Below, one piece after another: positions 1-13,100 of a stretch of 64,000 nucleotides of DNA. The stretch covers positions 10,913,501 through 10,977,500 of the forward strand of contig NC_084769.1 in the NCBI RefSeq assembly GCF_028858725.1, written 5' to 3'. The notes below the pieces were generated by a model, which did not search any database, was not told the origin of the DNA, and was given only the letters and a program-made list of their open reading frames with translations. The translations under genes were made by a program, and so were the position numbers. Each line of letters begins with the position of its first letter. Within the stretch, counting starts at the first letter, position 1. This DNA comes from Colius striatus. Taxonomy: Eukaryota; Chordata; Aves; Coliiformes; Coliidae.

Positions 1-999
1 CAGATTTTTAAAAAATAATACTTGGATTTCCCTTTTCTATTAGGCAAAATTTATGGAAGAGTCTTGTGCTTCTCTCAATGTAGCTGAAGCTAATGTATAG
101 ATGAGTAGCATTTGTATTTAGACGTGAATAAGAAAAAATGCATTGGAAGTATGAAGTTAACTCATTTGGTGTCTTCTAACTATGCTTGTATGTGTAAAAT
201 GAATGTACAGCACTAGTTTTTCTTCTCCTTTAAAAATATTCTTTTTTCCTGTTGTCTTCAGCTTTATGCCAAATGATGCCATTGTTTTTTAAAGAAAATA
301 GTTAAGACTACTGAAAATTTAAACTCAAGCAAGCTTTTTCCCTTTAGTTTCCCAGGATGTGTGTCTGCCCTGGAATAACTTGCTTTTCTTTAACAGAGGA
401 AACCTCTGGTCAGGCTTCCTGCTTGATGCAGTTCCTAGAACAGCATGGTGCAACCAAATTAATACTGGAGAGAGAAGTCTTTAACATGCCACACTGTCCA
501 GATTCCTGTGCTACCACTGACATGCAATGGCTTGTGTTAATATACTTATCTTTAAACTCAATTGAATAGTTAAAGCATAGTGACCACTCCAATTTGTACA
601 TTAAAACTGGAATTGCTTAAGTTTAAATTTTTATCTCAAATGTTCTGTATCTGGGACTGTTTTACCTTAATTTGTGGAGTTAAGAACATATTAGGCCTTG
701 GAGATTCAGGATATTTTTTGATTCCCAAAACCTTGCAATAGCAATCATCTCTGGGCATCTTGTTGTCTTATGCAGTCCCTGATGTCTGAGAAAGATATGC
801 TAAGAACTTAATTTTTCTACAGTCTTGTTGGAAACATAATTCGTATGTTTGAGGTTGTACTGACTCAAGTCTTAAGTCCCTATCACATCTGTGCCAAATC
901 GTAATGAAAGTCTTAACATAGCCCAGTACCAGCAACCCCATCAAAAAAAAGGAGGAGAATAAGCTGGTTTTATTTACTATATTTGCTTTATCATTGCAG
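1..999 (+). other. OSBPL11 intron (3' part); window opens inside gene
   Basis: AT-rich sequence ending in a T-rich tract and ttgcag acceptor before the PH-domain exon. The open frame at 357-569 has no codon or splice support. No repeat or RNA gene is recognised. Confidence 0.8.
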
Positions 1000-1175
1000 A
1001 TTTTTTGTTTTAAACAATGATGCTGGCCTTCTGGAGTACTTTGTGAATGAGCAGTCTAGACATCTAAAGCCCAGGGGTACGTTGCAGCTAGCTGGAGCTG
1101 TGATTTCACCCAGCGATGAAGACTCTCATACCTTTACAGTGAATGCTGCCAGCGGGGAGCAGTACAAACTGAGAG
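1000..1175 (+). CDS. OSBPL11: OSBPL11 exon: PH domain, first visible part
   Basis: The acceptor is ttgcag at 994-999 and the donor is gtagg from 1176. The first base completes an Arg codon from the previous exon; the next 58 codons run from [11 protein letters not shown] to EQYKLR. The beta strands and the [17 protein letters not shown] segment are PH-domain core. Exit phase is 1 (G|CT, Ala). Confidence 0.95.
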
Positions 1176-4100
1176 GTAGGACCTGGATTCTTAGGCAGGA
1201 GATTCTTCCACTAGAGGACACTCCTGGCTCTCACCTGGGGCTGCTCTTCTGGGCTTGGCTGTACTAACAAAGTGAGAGAACTTGTTTGGCAGAGTGCTGC
1301 AATGAGAACGAGTGAAACTTTCATCCCACTCTTGAGTTCAAAACCGACCTTTGGAGATAGCTCCATACTCTTTGGATTTGACTTTCAGAAGACCATGAAC
1401 TTCAGATATATAGAATGGAGTTTTAGCTTCATGTATAGTGTCCTTAAATTGTACTGATTCAAAGTTTTCTAAATCACTGTAGGTAACATTATATTGATGT
1501 TTGCAGAGAACTATGTTATTCCCACTGTTCAGTTTGTTAGCTTTCTTGTGGTCACTGTAGAAGCCTGTTCTCTGATTTTGTAGGGTGTGGAAATCTGGGC
1601 TAATATATTTAGCAGTTCTTCTCTTGAAGACTTACGGTAATTGTCTAATTCAAGGTACTTTTACAATAGGAAAAAACTCTTAAAATAGGAAAATGTGCCA
1701 TGTTGTTAGACTTAAAGTATGTGTGAGGGGAGATGAAGACGTTTTTGTTTTGTTTAAAGAAGTGGTGCATGCCATTGATGTTGAACTTGATTTAATGTTA
1801 GAGTTAGTTACAAGTCAACTGGCCAAGTTCTAGTTTCAAATAAAAAAAAATGAGTACCATTAAAATCTTGTGACTTTTCAGAAACTGATCAATATTTTTT
1901 TGCCCATACTTTGACATGTCTTCATTTACATAATCCTTTTGGTTTGCTTTTATCAGCTACTGATGCTAAAGAACGGCAACACTGGGTTAGCAGGCTACAG
2001 TTATGCACGCAGCATCACACAGAAGCTATTGGAAAGGTATTGTATGACTGATGGTTTTGTGGACACAAAAGAATTTGAGCTGGTGGTAGAAGTAGTTGCA
2101 AGTACAACAGTCCTGTTACCAGAGACAAATGCTACAAAAGGGTGTGTGGCTGGGCTTGAAACTTCCATCAAGAAACATTTTTCTGAGTAATAGTTGACTC
2201 GTAATAGAAAGATGCTTTAGGAATGAAACAAAGTGAAGTCTGTTTGCCTCTGAAGAGCTGAATGGTCCTCCCTGAGCAAGTACTGGTGAGCTGGTATTTG
2301 AACAGGAGGCAGAGCTGAAAGATCAGAGCATTAGCTCAGTATTTCACAGTGCTTTTGCATTTTTTTAATGGATGAGGAGACAAGGCTTCAGTGTATTGAA
2401 ATCCTTCCATTTTGTGACCTTTACTTATTTTTTTCCTTTTTTTCTTCAAAAAATAACCCCCAAAGCACTAAACAGCCCATAAACAGGATGAATTCCCATG
2501 TTTGAGAAGCAAGTCCTCAATGCTGTGTCTGAGGGTTGTTACTTCCATTTGCTAACCATGTGGTGGCTGTAAATACAGAGTATTTTACACAAGTTTGTGA
2601 TTATCAAAACATCTATTCCAATACCTCCATAAAACCTTACTTTTCAGATAAGACCAACGTCTTGTAACTGGCTTTATTGTAAGAGAGAAGTTCAATAAAT
2701 AGTTCTAAACAAAATCCCATTCTCTTTAAGTCTGAGCTCTGTCCTTGCAGGGTCTGTTAGGAGTCAGTTTCTAGTACTGTTGCAGATCAAGAACTAATTT
2801 TCAAGTCAGAAGTGGTACATATTGATCACCTCCTCTCACAGATTGTTTGTAAATAGACTATGAAGCAGGCCAACTGTTAGCAGATAGTGCAAAATATTTA
2901 CTTAGCAATTGCTATTAATACATTATTAGGGCTTTGTCATCTGTCTTTGCTCTATAAAACATGATGAATTAAACTGTTCTGCTGTATCTTTTGAATGAGA
3001 TTATTTGCTGGTTATTAGGAATTAATTGTAAATGTTTCTTAATATGCTTATTTATTTACTAGAACAACCCTCCTCTGAAATCTCGCAGCTTCTCCCTTGC
3101 ATCCCAAGGAAGTGCCAACTCTCCTGGAGTGCAAAGAAGACCCAGTCAAAATGCAGTTTCATTTTTCAATGTTGGACATCACAGATTGCCAACTGGAAAA
3201 AGAGTCCCTATTATGCCACCAGATCACCTTGTAGATGTTAGAGAGGTTTGTATGCCTTCAATTATAATGTTTTGAAAGAGCTGTTTTGAAACCTACTATT
3301 CCTAGTGGGTTATATCGTCAATAGCATGTGCTAAGCTATTGTAGCATAGCTGTGTGAGGATAAGTAACTTGCCTTGGCTAACTGTAGAAGATACCACTAA
3401 ACCAAAATTTGTTGCTGAATTGCAAACCTGTGTCACTTAGTAGTAGTTTTGTTAATGAGTATTTTAATGTTAACATTCTATTTAGTGTAGTCTGATACAT
3501 TTCTTGGCAAAAAGAAGTTTCTACCGGAGGCCTTTTTAATTGAGCACAGAAGGATCTAGGAAGTGTGGATAGTTTGAGCTTAGACATATTGAGACAAAAG
3601 ATTGTGAGCATGGTTGAATTTAAAGTATGTGGCTGAGCATTGTGGGAAGTTCATTAGTGGGAAGCTGTAAATGGATATTGACAATTCTTTCCCTGATGTG
3701 GTATGTTGCCATTGTCATTCTGACTTGATTTAAATCAAGTACTGTGGCATAATTTTTCAGTATACAAGGTGACTGCCTCTTTAGAGCTTAGAATCTGTGA
3801 ATCTCTCTGTCCACAGTCAACTGCTCTTGGCAGATTTCTTGCTAAAGACTAACTGCTGCCATCCTGTTTATATCCTCTGACAGCAGTAAAGTCTTCTGAA
3901 GTGCTAATACAAAGACACATGAAGTCTTGTCACAGGTACCCAGGAAAGTTTCAGCTGTCATTCCCGTGGCTTCTTTTTTTTTTATAAGAGCTGGTTCATC
4001 TGTTTTATCTTCTGAAAGAAAAGTTTTGCCTTCCACATTTGATTTTAAAACTCAAGCTTTACAGGTAGTTGTTTCTTAGTTTGATTCATCAAGTTACCTC

Positions 4101-7100
4101 TTACTTGTGATAAACTTCCTACAAGTGTGCTACAAAGATTACAACATATGGTAAACTTAAATAGTGTTTTCACTCTCCTACCTATTGGATAAAAACAGTA
4201 ACACAGAACATGCTATTAATATTTATGGGACTCATACTAATAGCTCCCAGCAGTTTCCTTCTATCTGTTGTTGTATTTTGATGTTTGAGAAACTACTTAT
4301 CAGTGACGTGATGTTTCACAAATGTCTCTAACTTTTTGGCTTTTCAAATGGCAATACAGTTTCAAAATACGAGGTAGGAAAGAAGAGAGTGTGTGAGCTG
4401 GAGCACTGAAGCAGTGACTCTCACAGTCTAATGAGGATTCTCACTGAGCAGGAAGTAAAGCAGAATGATTTTTCTTACTGTTGCAAAGAGCACAGAAAAC
4501 TATTCCTGTTCCCTTTTGATTTTCCCTGGATTTGGTGACACAGCATGATTATTTATCAACTTCTTCCTTTTGACCCATACAGATGAAGGATCCTCAGTAA
4601 TGATAGCTTATTTGAATGTCAAAGTTAGATTGCTTACCTTTTTGAAGCTGAAATGTTTGTTAGATACAATACCTGCATTTTTTTGAAGATGAAGTACTTA
4701 AAGGTGCATGCCTGTTACACTTGAGCATGACACAGCTTGAATACTTACATATTCAGCTTGAAAAGCTGTGGGGAGAGCAGCTTCTCTTTCAAAGGATCTG
4801 CTGCGTGGTGACCTTTACTTTGGTTATCTTGTGAATTGCACTGTAGCTGAGTCTTCTGGCAGTCCCTTTCCCTTCTGCTTCTCCTTGTTGGCCGGATACA
4901 TGTCACACTGCTGACTTAGATACCTTGCAAAACAGGAGATCTAAAAGCGTCTTTATGCTGAATTGCACTGAATGCAGGTGTTTGAGAACTGTAGCCTGTG
5001 TGCTTCTGAGAGATCTGGAGTTTTTAATCACAGTGCTTTTTCCTCCCTGCCACTGGGTTTTGGGTGTTTTTTTTACTTTATTTTTTCACAAATGTGAATG
5101 TAAAAGAGGAAAAACTGAGGATTCTTCAAAGTGTGTTCTTTGAAAGGGGAGATGTGCCTAACTGAACTTCAGTGCTGAGTGTAACGTGGCTTGTCCTACT
5201 GGAGCATCTTTATGAGGAAAGGCTGTGGGAACTGGGGCTGTTTAGTCTGGAGGAGACTGGGGGAGGATCTCATTAATATTTACAAATATCTAAATGGTGG
5301 GTGGCAGGAGGTTGGGGCATCTCTTTTTTTCTATGGTATCTAGCAACAGGACAAGGAAAAGAAGCTGGAACACAAAAAGTTCCTTTTAAACATAAGGAAA
5401 AACTATTTAACTGTTGAGGTGAGGGAGCCCTGGCACAGGCTGCCCAGGGAGGGTGTGGAGTCTCCTTCTCTGGAGGTTTTCAAGAGCTGCCTGGACATGT
5501 TCCTATGTGAGCTGATCTAAGTGAACCTGCTTCTGCAGGGGGGTTGGACTAGATGATCTCTAAAGGTCCCTTCCAACCCCTACCATTCTGTGATAGTCTG
5601 TCCTGATCGTGGAACAAGGTGCTTCCTACTACCACATAGTAAAGTACTAAGAGCCAAAATCACCAGAAGGAATGTGATGATTAGTCAACTAATTACGTGT
5701 GTCTTTTTTGTTTAATCCAGTAGTGTTTTTTAAAGTATTGGAAAAAAACTTTCACACACACAGGGTTATATGACTAGAAGAGTTCATGACTAGGGTAGAA
5801 AATAAGCCACGTTGTGGTGTTGTGATTGCAGTTGGTGTGTTTGCATAGGCCGGGCTATATAACTGCTTTACTAGCTTTCTGCCCTGTCATTCTTGGGACA
5901 CACTAAGGCTGACTACGTGCAGTTAATTCCACTTCCAAAGAGCCAATGTTTTGTAAATTCACACCATAGTGTGCTACTATGTAACCAAGCCCTAAAATGT
6001 TCCAAACACCACATAACCATGAACTTGGATGAATACCTGTTGCTTAAGTACTTATTGCATAAACCCATCAAAGCAGTTCTTGGAAGGGATTACAGGCAAA
6101 GGTACTAAAAAAAACCAAACAGTAAGATACTGCTGGGATTGCTGAATTAAAAAACTAAGTGCCCTAGCAGTTAAATGCATGATTGCATCTCAGATTCTGT
6201 AGAAAAATTCTTCTGCTCTACTAAATCAGCCTGTTTGTATGTTTAACTTAGCTCCCAGAACACATAATGATAGCAGAGTAGTGTTGTCCAGTTACATTGA
6301 TGCTGTTTGTTGTACCTTCCCAGAAAAGGGGCTAGCACATATGGACCTTGCCTTCATCCCCATGATTCAAAATCAAGCCATTTTGCTACTCAGAGTTTGT
6401 AGGCTTTTGGAAGATTTGATGTATTGCTTGATGACTGGTGTGCTATACTACAGCTATACTTGTAGGCAAATGTGCTGATGGAGGTTCTGTTGATGTAGGG
6501 ATGTGTAGCTCTGTGTGAAGGAAGAAAGGAGCTTGGGGGACATCAAGGAGACAAGGCAAACAGAAAAGCTGTAATTTGAACACAAAATGAAGGTCAAAAT
6601 CCTGCTGGTTTTTCTTCCCCCACTGCAAAATAAAGTGAGATAGTGATTCTAAGCATGGTGGCAGTGCAGACAATAAATGAGAATCCTTTATGGTTAGAGC
6701 CAAACTGAATGATACAGGTCTCTTCCTTTAAAGTTCTGGATCCCTTCTTGTAGGGATCTGAAAGATCTTGATACTCATGGATAGTACCTCATAGATGCTC
6801 TTCTAGGCTGTGCAGAGCACGGAGCTTAATGGTTCCTCATACACTGTGTGGGGGGGTGGTAGGTTTTTCTTCTTCCCCCTCCCTGTCCCTATCAACCAGA
6901 CATGAGAGTATTTGGTATTACTGGAGCAAGTATCATCTTCAGAGTGACACTGGTTTTCTTTTGAAGTTACTTTGATACTCTTTTGCTTATCACTAAGGTG
7001 CCATGTATTGCCACAGGAATTTCATCATGCATTTAGTGACTCTCTAGTAGCTGCATCAAAGGAGAAAAAAGTACCATTAACTTTACATACTTCTATTATC

Positions 7101-10100
7101 TTGTAGCTTTATTATTGACATTTGGGATCCTCTATGTGCTGAACACTTATCACACAGCACACTTCCATCACCTAATAAAAGACTGTTTTGTTTGACAGAT
7201 GATGTCCCAGGCTGAGGGCCAGCAGAGAGACTTGATCAGGAGCATAGAATGCCTTCCGGCCTCCGGTCACCTTACATCCTTGGATCAAGACCTCTTAATG
7301 CTCAAAGCAACTTCCATGGCAACCATGAACTGCTTAAATGACTGTTTCCATATTCTCCAGTTACAACACGCTTCTCAGCAAAAGGGATCTTTACCAGCAG
7401 GTGGGTATAGATACTCACAAAGAGCAGAACTCAGTAACACAAATCTTTTCCTTCTTGCAAAAATGCTTGTTCCACTAAATCCAGTTGCACATGGGCAGAG
7501 AAAACTGACATCTGCCCAGTTTCTTTGAGTTTTTCCAGAATCTGACTTGCTGGTGTTTGGTAGAACTCCGTATATATTGTGTGTATGTGTGTGTGTGTAT
7601 ATTTATATGTGTATGGATGCACATTTGTGTTTGTTGTTTATTCTCTCAAGAAGTCTGTGGCAGCAGAAATGTAAACATCAAATTGTTGTGGAGCATCTCA
7701 CAACAGAATAAAGTCCATAAGGCACCACAAGAAGAAGGCTGCTTTTGAGATGTAACTGTCCCCTCAGAAGCAATAACAACAGAGGGGACGTTTTATAACA
7801 CTGCAGATTCTAGGATATGTGTGTGGTGTCCACTACTGCTTTGTCAAATGTCATACTTTTCTGTTTTACACACTAAATGCCTGTTGTAAGAATGTATTTT
7901 TTTTATTATATCAAGCAACAGGACAAGGGGTAATGGGATGAAGCTGGGACACAAAGTTCCATTTAAACATAAGAAAAAACTATTTCACTGTTGAGGTGAG
8001 GGAGCCCTGGCACAGGCTGCCCAGGGAGGGTGTGGATTCTCCTCCTCTGAAAGTCTTCAAGACTCTCCTGGACTCGTTCCTGTATGACCTGATCTAGATG
8101 GACCTGCTTTAGCAGGGGAGTTGAACTGGATGATCTCTAAAGGTCCCTTCCAACCCTACCATTCTATGATACATGTGTAGCTTTCATTTCTAGTTAAGCA
8201 TTGAAACGCAAAGCTACATTTGCAGGTGTTATTATCAATACTGTTTGTGTATCAGTATCATTATTTTGAGTTGGCCCATGTTTCAGACTGGGATGTTAAG
8301 TGTTGTGTTCTGTTCAGAGGCCAGAACAGACTTGCAAGCAAACACAAATTGGTCAAAAAAAAAAAAAAGAAGAAAGTATCTATTTTCATAACCAATCAAT
8401 TCTCCAAACAAATAAACTCCCCAAATGCCAAACCCTACTGCTAATGGGTGTGGAATAACTTGCATTCACAGACAACAGGCAAACATATTTTGTCTGCTCA
8501 GTCATTTCTGAGCAAGTCAATGCTTACTGGAATTGTTCCACCCAATTCATGTGCACTGTATGGAACTGGATGTGTTCTTTCCTCTTTGTAAATTCTTTTG
8601 AATCTTACTGTGATATTTTTTCTGTATGTGTTTACTTTGTGGCTTTTTGTGAGGGAGGAAAAAAAACTTTTAAGGATTCTCAAATGCTTTCCTTACATGA
8701 CAGATGGGGTAGATAAGGTGAGTATGTAACAAGTTAGGGTATAATTTATCTCTTAGCTTATCTTTTCCATATTCCTGTCATATTTGTGGTGCTTGCTTTG
8801 CCAGTGCACATTGTTGTGGACCTGTAATTAGTTTAGCCTCTGAGATGAAAAAATGTTGTATAGAAGTATTAAAACTATATAAAAATAGTTTATGATTATT
8901 AAATCGCTACAGGCATTAAAAGAGAATAGGATAAATCAAGGGTTTTTTGCTGTATTTCAGTTCAAGATTTCATTTTTAAAATGAAAAACTAGATGGCACA
9001 TCTCCAAATCTGTGGCTGAGCTCCGAAGTTACTCACATAGAAGGACTCTTCCTATTCCCTGATAATTTTTTTAACTGCTTATTCATAGCTGTGGAAGGTG
9101 CACATCAGAAGTCTTTTTGTTTTGGCATTTTCAGGTGTACACTGTTAAGGGGTGGCGTCTTTCAGTCTGGAGAGGAGAAGACTGAGGGAGGGATCACATG
9201 AATATTTACAAACGTCTACATGGTGGATGTCAGGAGATTGGGCATCCCTTTATTCTATGGTATCTAGCAACAGGACAAGGGGTAATGGGATGAAGCTGGG
9301 ACACAAAAAGTTCCATTTAAACATAAGGAAAAACTATTTAACTGTTGAGGTGAGGGAGCCCTGGCACAGGCTGCCCAGGGAGGGTGTGGAGGCTCCTTCT
9401 CTGGAGGTTTTCAAGAACTGCCTGGACATGTTCCTGTGTGACCTGTCCTAGGTGGACCTGCTTTGGCAGGGGGATTGGGCTGGATGATCTCTAAAGGTCC
9501 CTTCCAACCTCCACCATTCTGTGATTCTATGATTACTGTATCTGGGGAAATAAGAAGAGTCCAATGAGCACCACTGTAATAACTTAAGAACAAGATCTGG
9601 GGGGTTTTTTTTGATGGATGTTTTTGTTGGCTTTTTAATTTTTTAAACTATTTGGGGAAAAGCTCCATTATTCTGATAGTTCTTCAGTTGATATCTGCCT
9701 GTTAATAGCCAATTATAAAAACATGGCTTGAGGATGTCCAAATCTTCAAGATTTTTGGTGATATCCTAGAGAGATGGAGGGAGAGGAGAGGAGCAGCAGT
9801 TTGGATGCCGCATCACTGAGGCCAAGGTTAAAAAACAGGCCAGTGAAAGACTGCACAAGCCTTTCTGCAGCCTTTAACTCTCCCAATGGCACGACTTTTC
9901 TAGAAACACCATAATATTTTTATTTCTTTCTTTGTTTTGTTTCAAAAATGCATTTAGCTTAGATTTCTCCTGTGACTCAGGAGAGGTACTTCTTGTTCAA
10001 CTGGCAAAGCCTTCTTGATAGGGTTCAGAAGTTCATACAGAAAGGAAAAAGGTTGTGGCTCAATTCAAATGCCCCAGGAGGCAAGTTTATATTTAAGTGT

Positions 10101-13100
10101 AGGAGAACATGCAATGATGTAGCAAAAAAATCTTGCATACACACTCTTCTAGCTAATAAAATATATACAGGCACTGTTTAATCTTCCTAGGATCATAAAG
10201 GCAGGTCAGCATACTTCAGCTAAATACAAGTGAGGTGCAGCAAGAAGTGGTGATGAAGGGACTTATCTAACAGAACATAAATTTAAACATGAAGTGGGAA
10301 AAAAAAAGTATTTTTGGGTCTGTTAAAGTGGTACTTGACTGCTAAGAATGTGTTGGGCAAGTACTTGTCAGGCTTAAAAAACAAGGATTAGAAGTTATGT
10401 AAGAGTGGCAGTTTGCTGTAAATTGTTAGAAGAAAAAAAAATCTCCAAACCAGAGGAGTGAAAATACTGCCCCAGATGCTGCATCAAGCTGTTCCATGAA
10501 TCATAAACTTAATAGCTGCAACTTTTCCTAAATTCAAGTAAAAAAAGAAAAGAATAAAAATGTTGGAAGTGAAACATGGAGAGATTTGTGTTGTAGCAGA
10601 GAAGAAGTGCTGACAACTGAAACACAAAATTGGGGTGAAGACTTCTATGGGAGGAAGAGGTTACAATGAAAGAGAATAGCTTTTGCCTACCCAAAATAGT
10701 TGAGAGTGAATTTGAATATGATCTTCTTGTGGAAGAGAAGTATTAAAGTGGTGTCCTGTGTACTCACAAAGATGAAGACACAGCTGGTAGCTCAAATCAC
10801 TTAAACATCTTAGAATTTAACAGTGAAAATTATAGAGAACTTAAATAAGATTACTTTAGAAGCAGCTGATAGGGTGTGTAAAAGGGAGGCTGCTCATTCA
10901 ATTGAAGTAATGTAGAGGCAGTGAGTGTGGATTAAATGCAGCCTAGAACGTGTAAGTAGAGATAATTGTGCTGAAAGTTACAGCTTAGAAAGCAGGTACC
11001 ATGAAGAGGTTTTAAAGATGAGGAAAACCTTCACAAAAAGTGTGATGGTGACATTCTCAGCGTCTGATTTTGTTACTTATTTGAAACTTCTCTTTAAATA
11101 GCTTCAACTTAACTGCTGATGTATTCTTGTTCCTTACTGTGTATTTGATTTGGGAGTAATAGACTTGGTAGAAAAGTCTATTACTATCTTGCTAAAAGTC
11201 TAAACCATCTTGCTGTGGAAAAAGTTGTCCCATTATAAAACTGGACTTTTTTCCTGCCTCTGTACTTTTCTGGTGGAAGTGCTGCTCTTCATCTGAATTA
11301 AACTTATTCTGCCTGATGTGGCTGAGGATGTGACCTGGATCCAGGTAACAGAGGTCTGAAAACAGAGGATTGTGTATCATACAGGAAGAAACAACAGACC
11401 TCAATGTAGGTTCCTAAGCACAGGAAACTGCTGTGGAGTGGTAGAAATCCAGGTTTCTGAAGACTCTGAGTTTGCAGCCCAGCCAAGATGGTTTGTCAGT
11501 TTGTGTATTCTTCAGTAAAAACTGATTGGAGTCACCTGTACGTTTATGAGCCATTGACAAAGAATGGAACATTTGTATTATTAATGAGGAACCTGATCTG
11601 TTCTGATTAATTAGCTGGGGGTAACTAGAGATGCTGGAATCATCAAGTGGGTAATAGCTTTCCAAGCCTTGCAGCTTTTTTGTTTCAGCAACGATTATTT
11701 ATTCAATAGTGTGTGCTTGCCTTCTTAGTAGCCGAGAAAAGACAAATACCCTCTCCAGACAAAACACTAAGAACAAAACTTGTGCTTTGGTTCTTAGTCT
11801 AGATCTGAGCTAAGTTTGTGAAGCTAAGTGGTGGGCTGCTTTTTTTTTTTTGCTCCTGGTTAAAATTGTCAGTGTTGCTTAACTTTCCTGTGATGCTGGG
11901 CTCTTCCTGTAGTGTCTGGTTACACCTTTCATGACACCAACTAGTTTCTCCAGTCCAAGTTGCATGTATTACAGCTCGCCAATGGCAGTGTTTGTGCTAA
12001 TGATCACTGAAGGTGGTGTCTCATTGCACCACCTTTGTTTAGTGGCTGCAGAAGGGATTGGCTGCAAGGAGGAATTTGCTGCTTTCAGCTTATTCCTTAA
12101 AAAATAGCTCTTTTGTGAGAACTGCTCTTTCCTGACCTTCTTCCAGAGGATGAGCAAGTTTCAGCGCAAACTCTCTTTTGCTTCAGGAGCAACGATCAGT
12201 TGGTTGGAACCGAAAGCGTCTCTGGCAAACCACTTCAAAAATGGAGCTGCACAGAATTTCCCAGCAGAGATAAACAAGCCAGCATCTGTCAGGGAAGAGC
12301 AGTCCATTGCAGAGCCCTGCCAGCTAACAAGGGTAAGGTAATATGAACAACCCATTTCTGTGGGGAATTGTTGTCAGGAATATCTGTGAATGTTTCAATC
12401 ATGTGAAAATGACTTAATGCCAGTTCTTATCTCACTTTTGGATCAGCTGTGTTGGAGGAGGAGTGAGTACAGCTGCAGTAAATGAAACTTTCTACCTTGC
12501 TTTTCTCAAGGAATTTTTGCTGCTTTCTCTTACTAGCTGTGTTGAGTGGAGGGAGCCAATTGGGATGCTAATGCAAGGTTTGAGCTAAAACAAGAGGACA
12601 CTGAAGAGCAAAAAACTTAGCTGGAATCTACAGCACTCAAGCCCAAGAAGAACTGCCTAAGCAGGCAAAAGACAAAATTGCTGGTCTCCAGCTATTAAGT
12701 CTCCCTGACTTTCTTTTCTACCTCTTGCTGCTTCTGTCTGTCTTCATCTGAGCAATTCTCATCATTTCAGGATGGCTTAACGTATTTGAAATACGGTTAC
12801 AATCTCTATCATTTTAACTGTCAAAGTTGATTTGAAGTGCAAAATACTGAAGTAAAAAACCAGCAGGCTTATGATAAAGTACATGTTGTCCTACCTAAAC
12901 TTGAAAATCATAATTACATTCTTTTTATACTGGTTGGTTTCACACAATTGTTTGGATGGTACTGTTGTGCTGTATGATATGCTGTTGTATGTCTCTGCAA
13001 CAGCACTGTGTTATCTTACAGGAAAAGCTAAAAGGAAAAGATCTTTTCAGTTGTTGTAGTTTCTAGATTTTTAAATGGATCAGAGTAGTTGCTTCTAGGT

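Larger units (their letters stand above)
7401..12186 (+). other. OSBPL11 intron with TG repeat and two CR1 fragments
   Basis: The intron holds a (TG)-rich microsatellite, two plus-strand CR1 3' ends and an A14 run near 8353. The remainder is AT-rich and shows no coding signal. Confidence 0.85.

Noticed and set aside
1939..2190. 83-codon open frame overlapping an OSBPL11 exon
   Set aside because: It is read in a different frame from the exon that completes the PH-domain helix, and it crosses the donor site.
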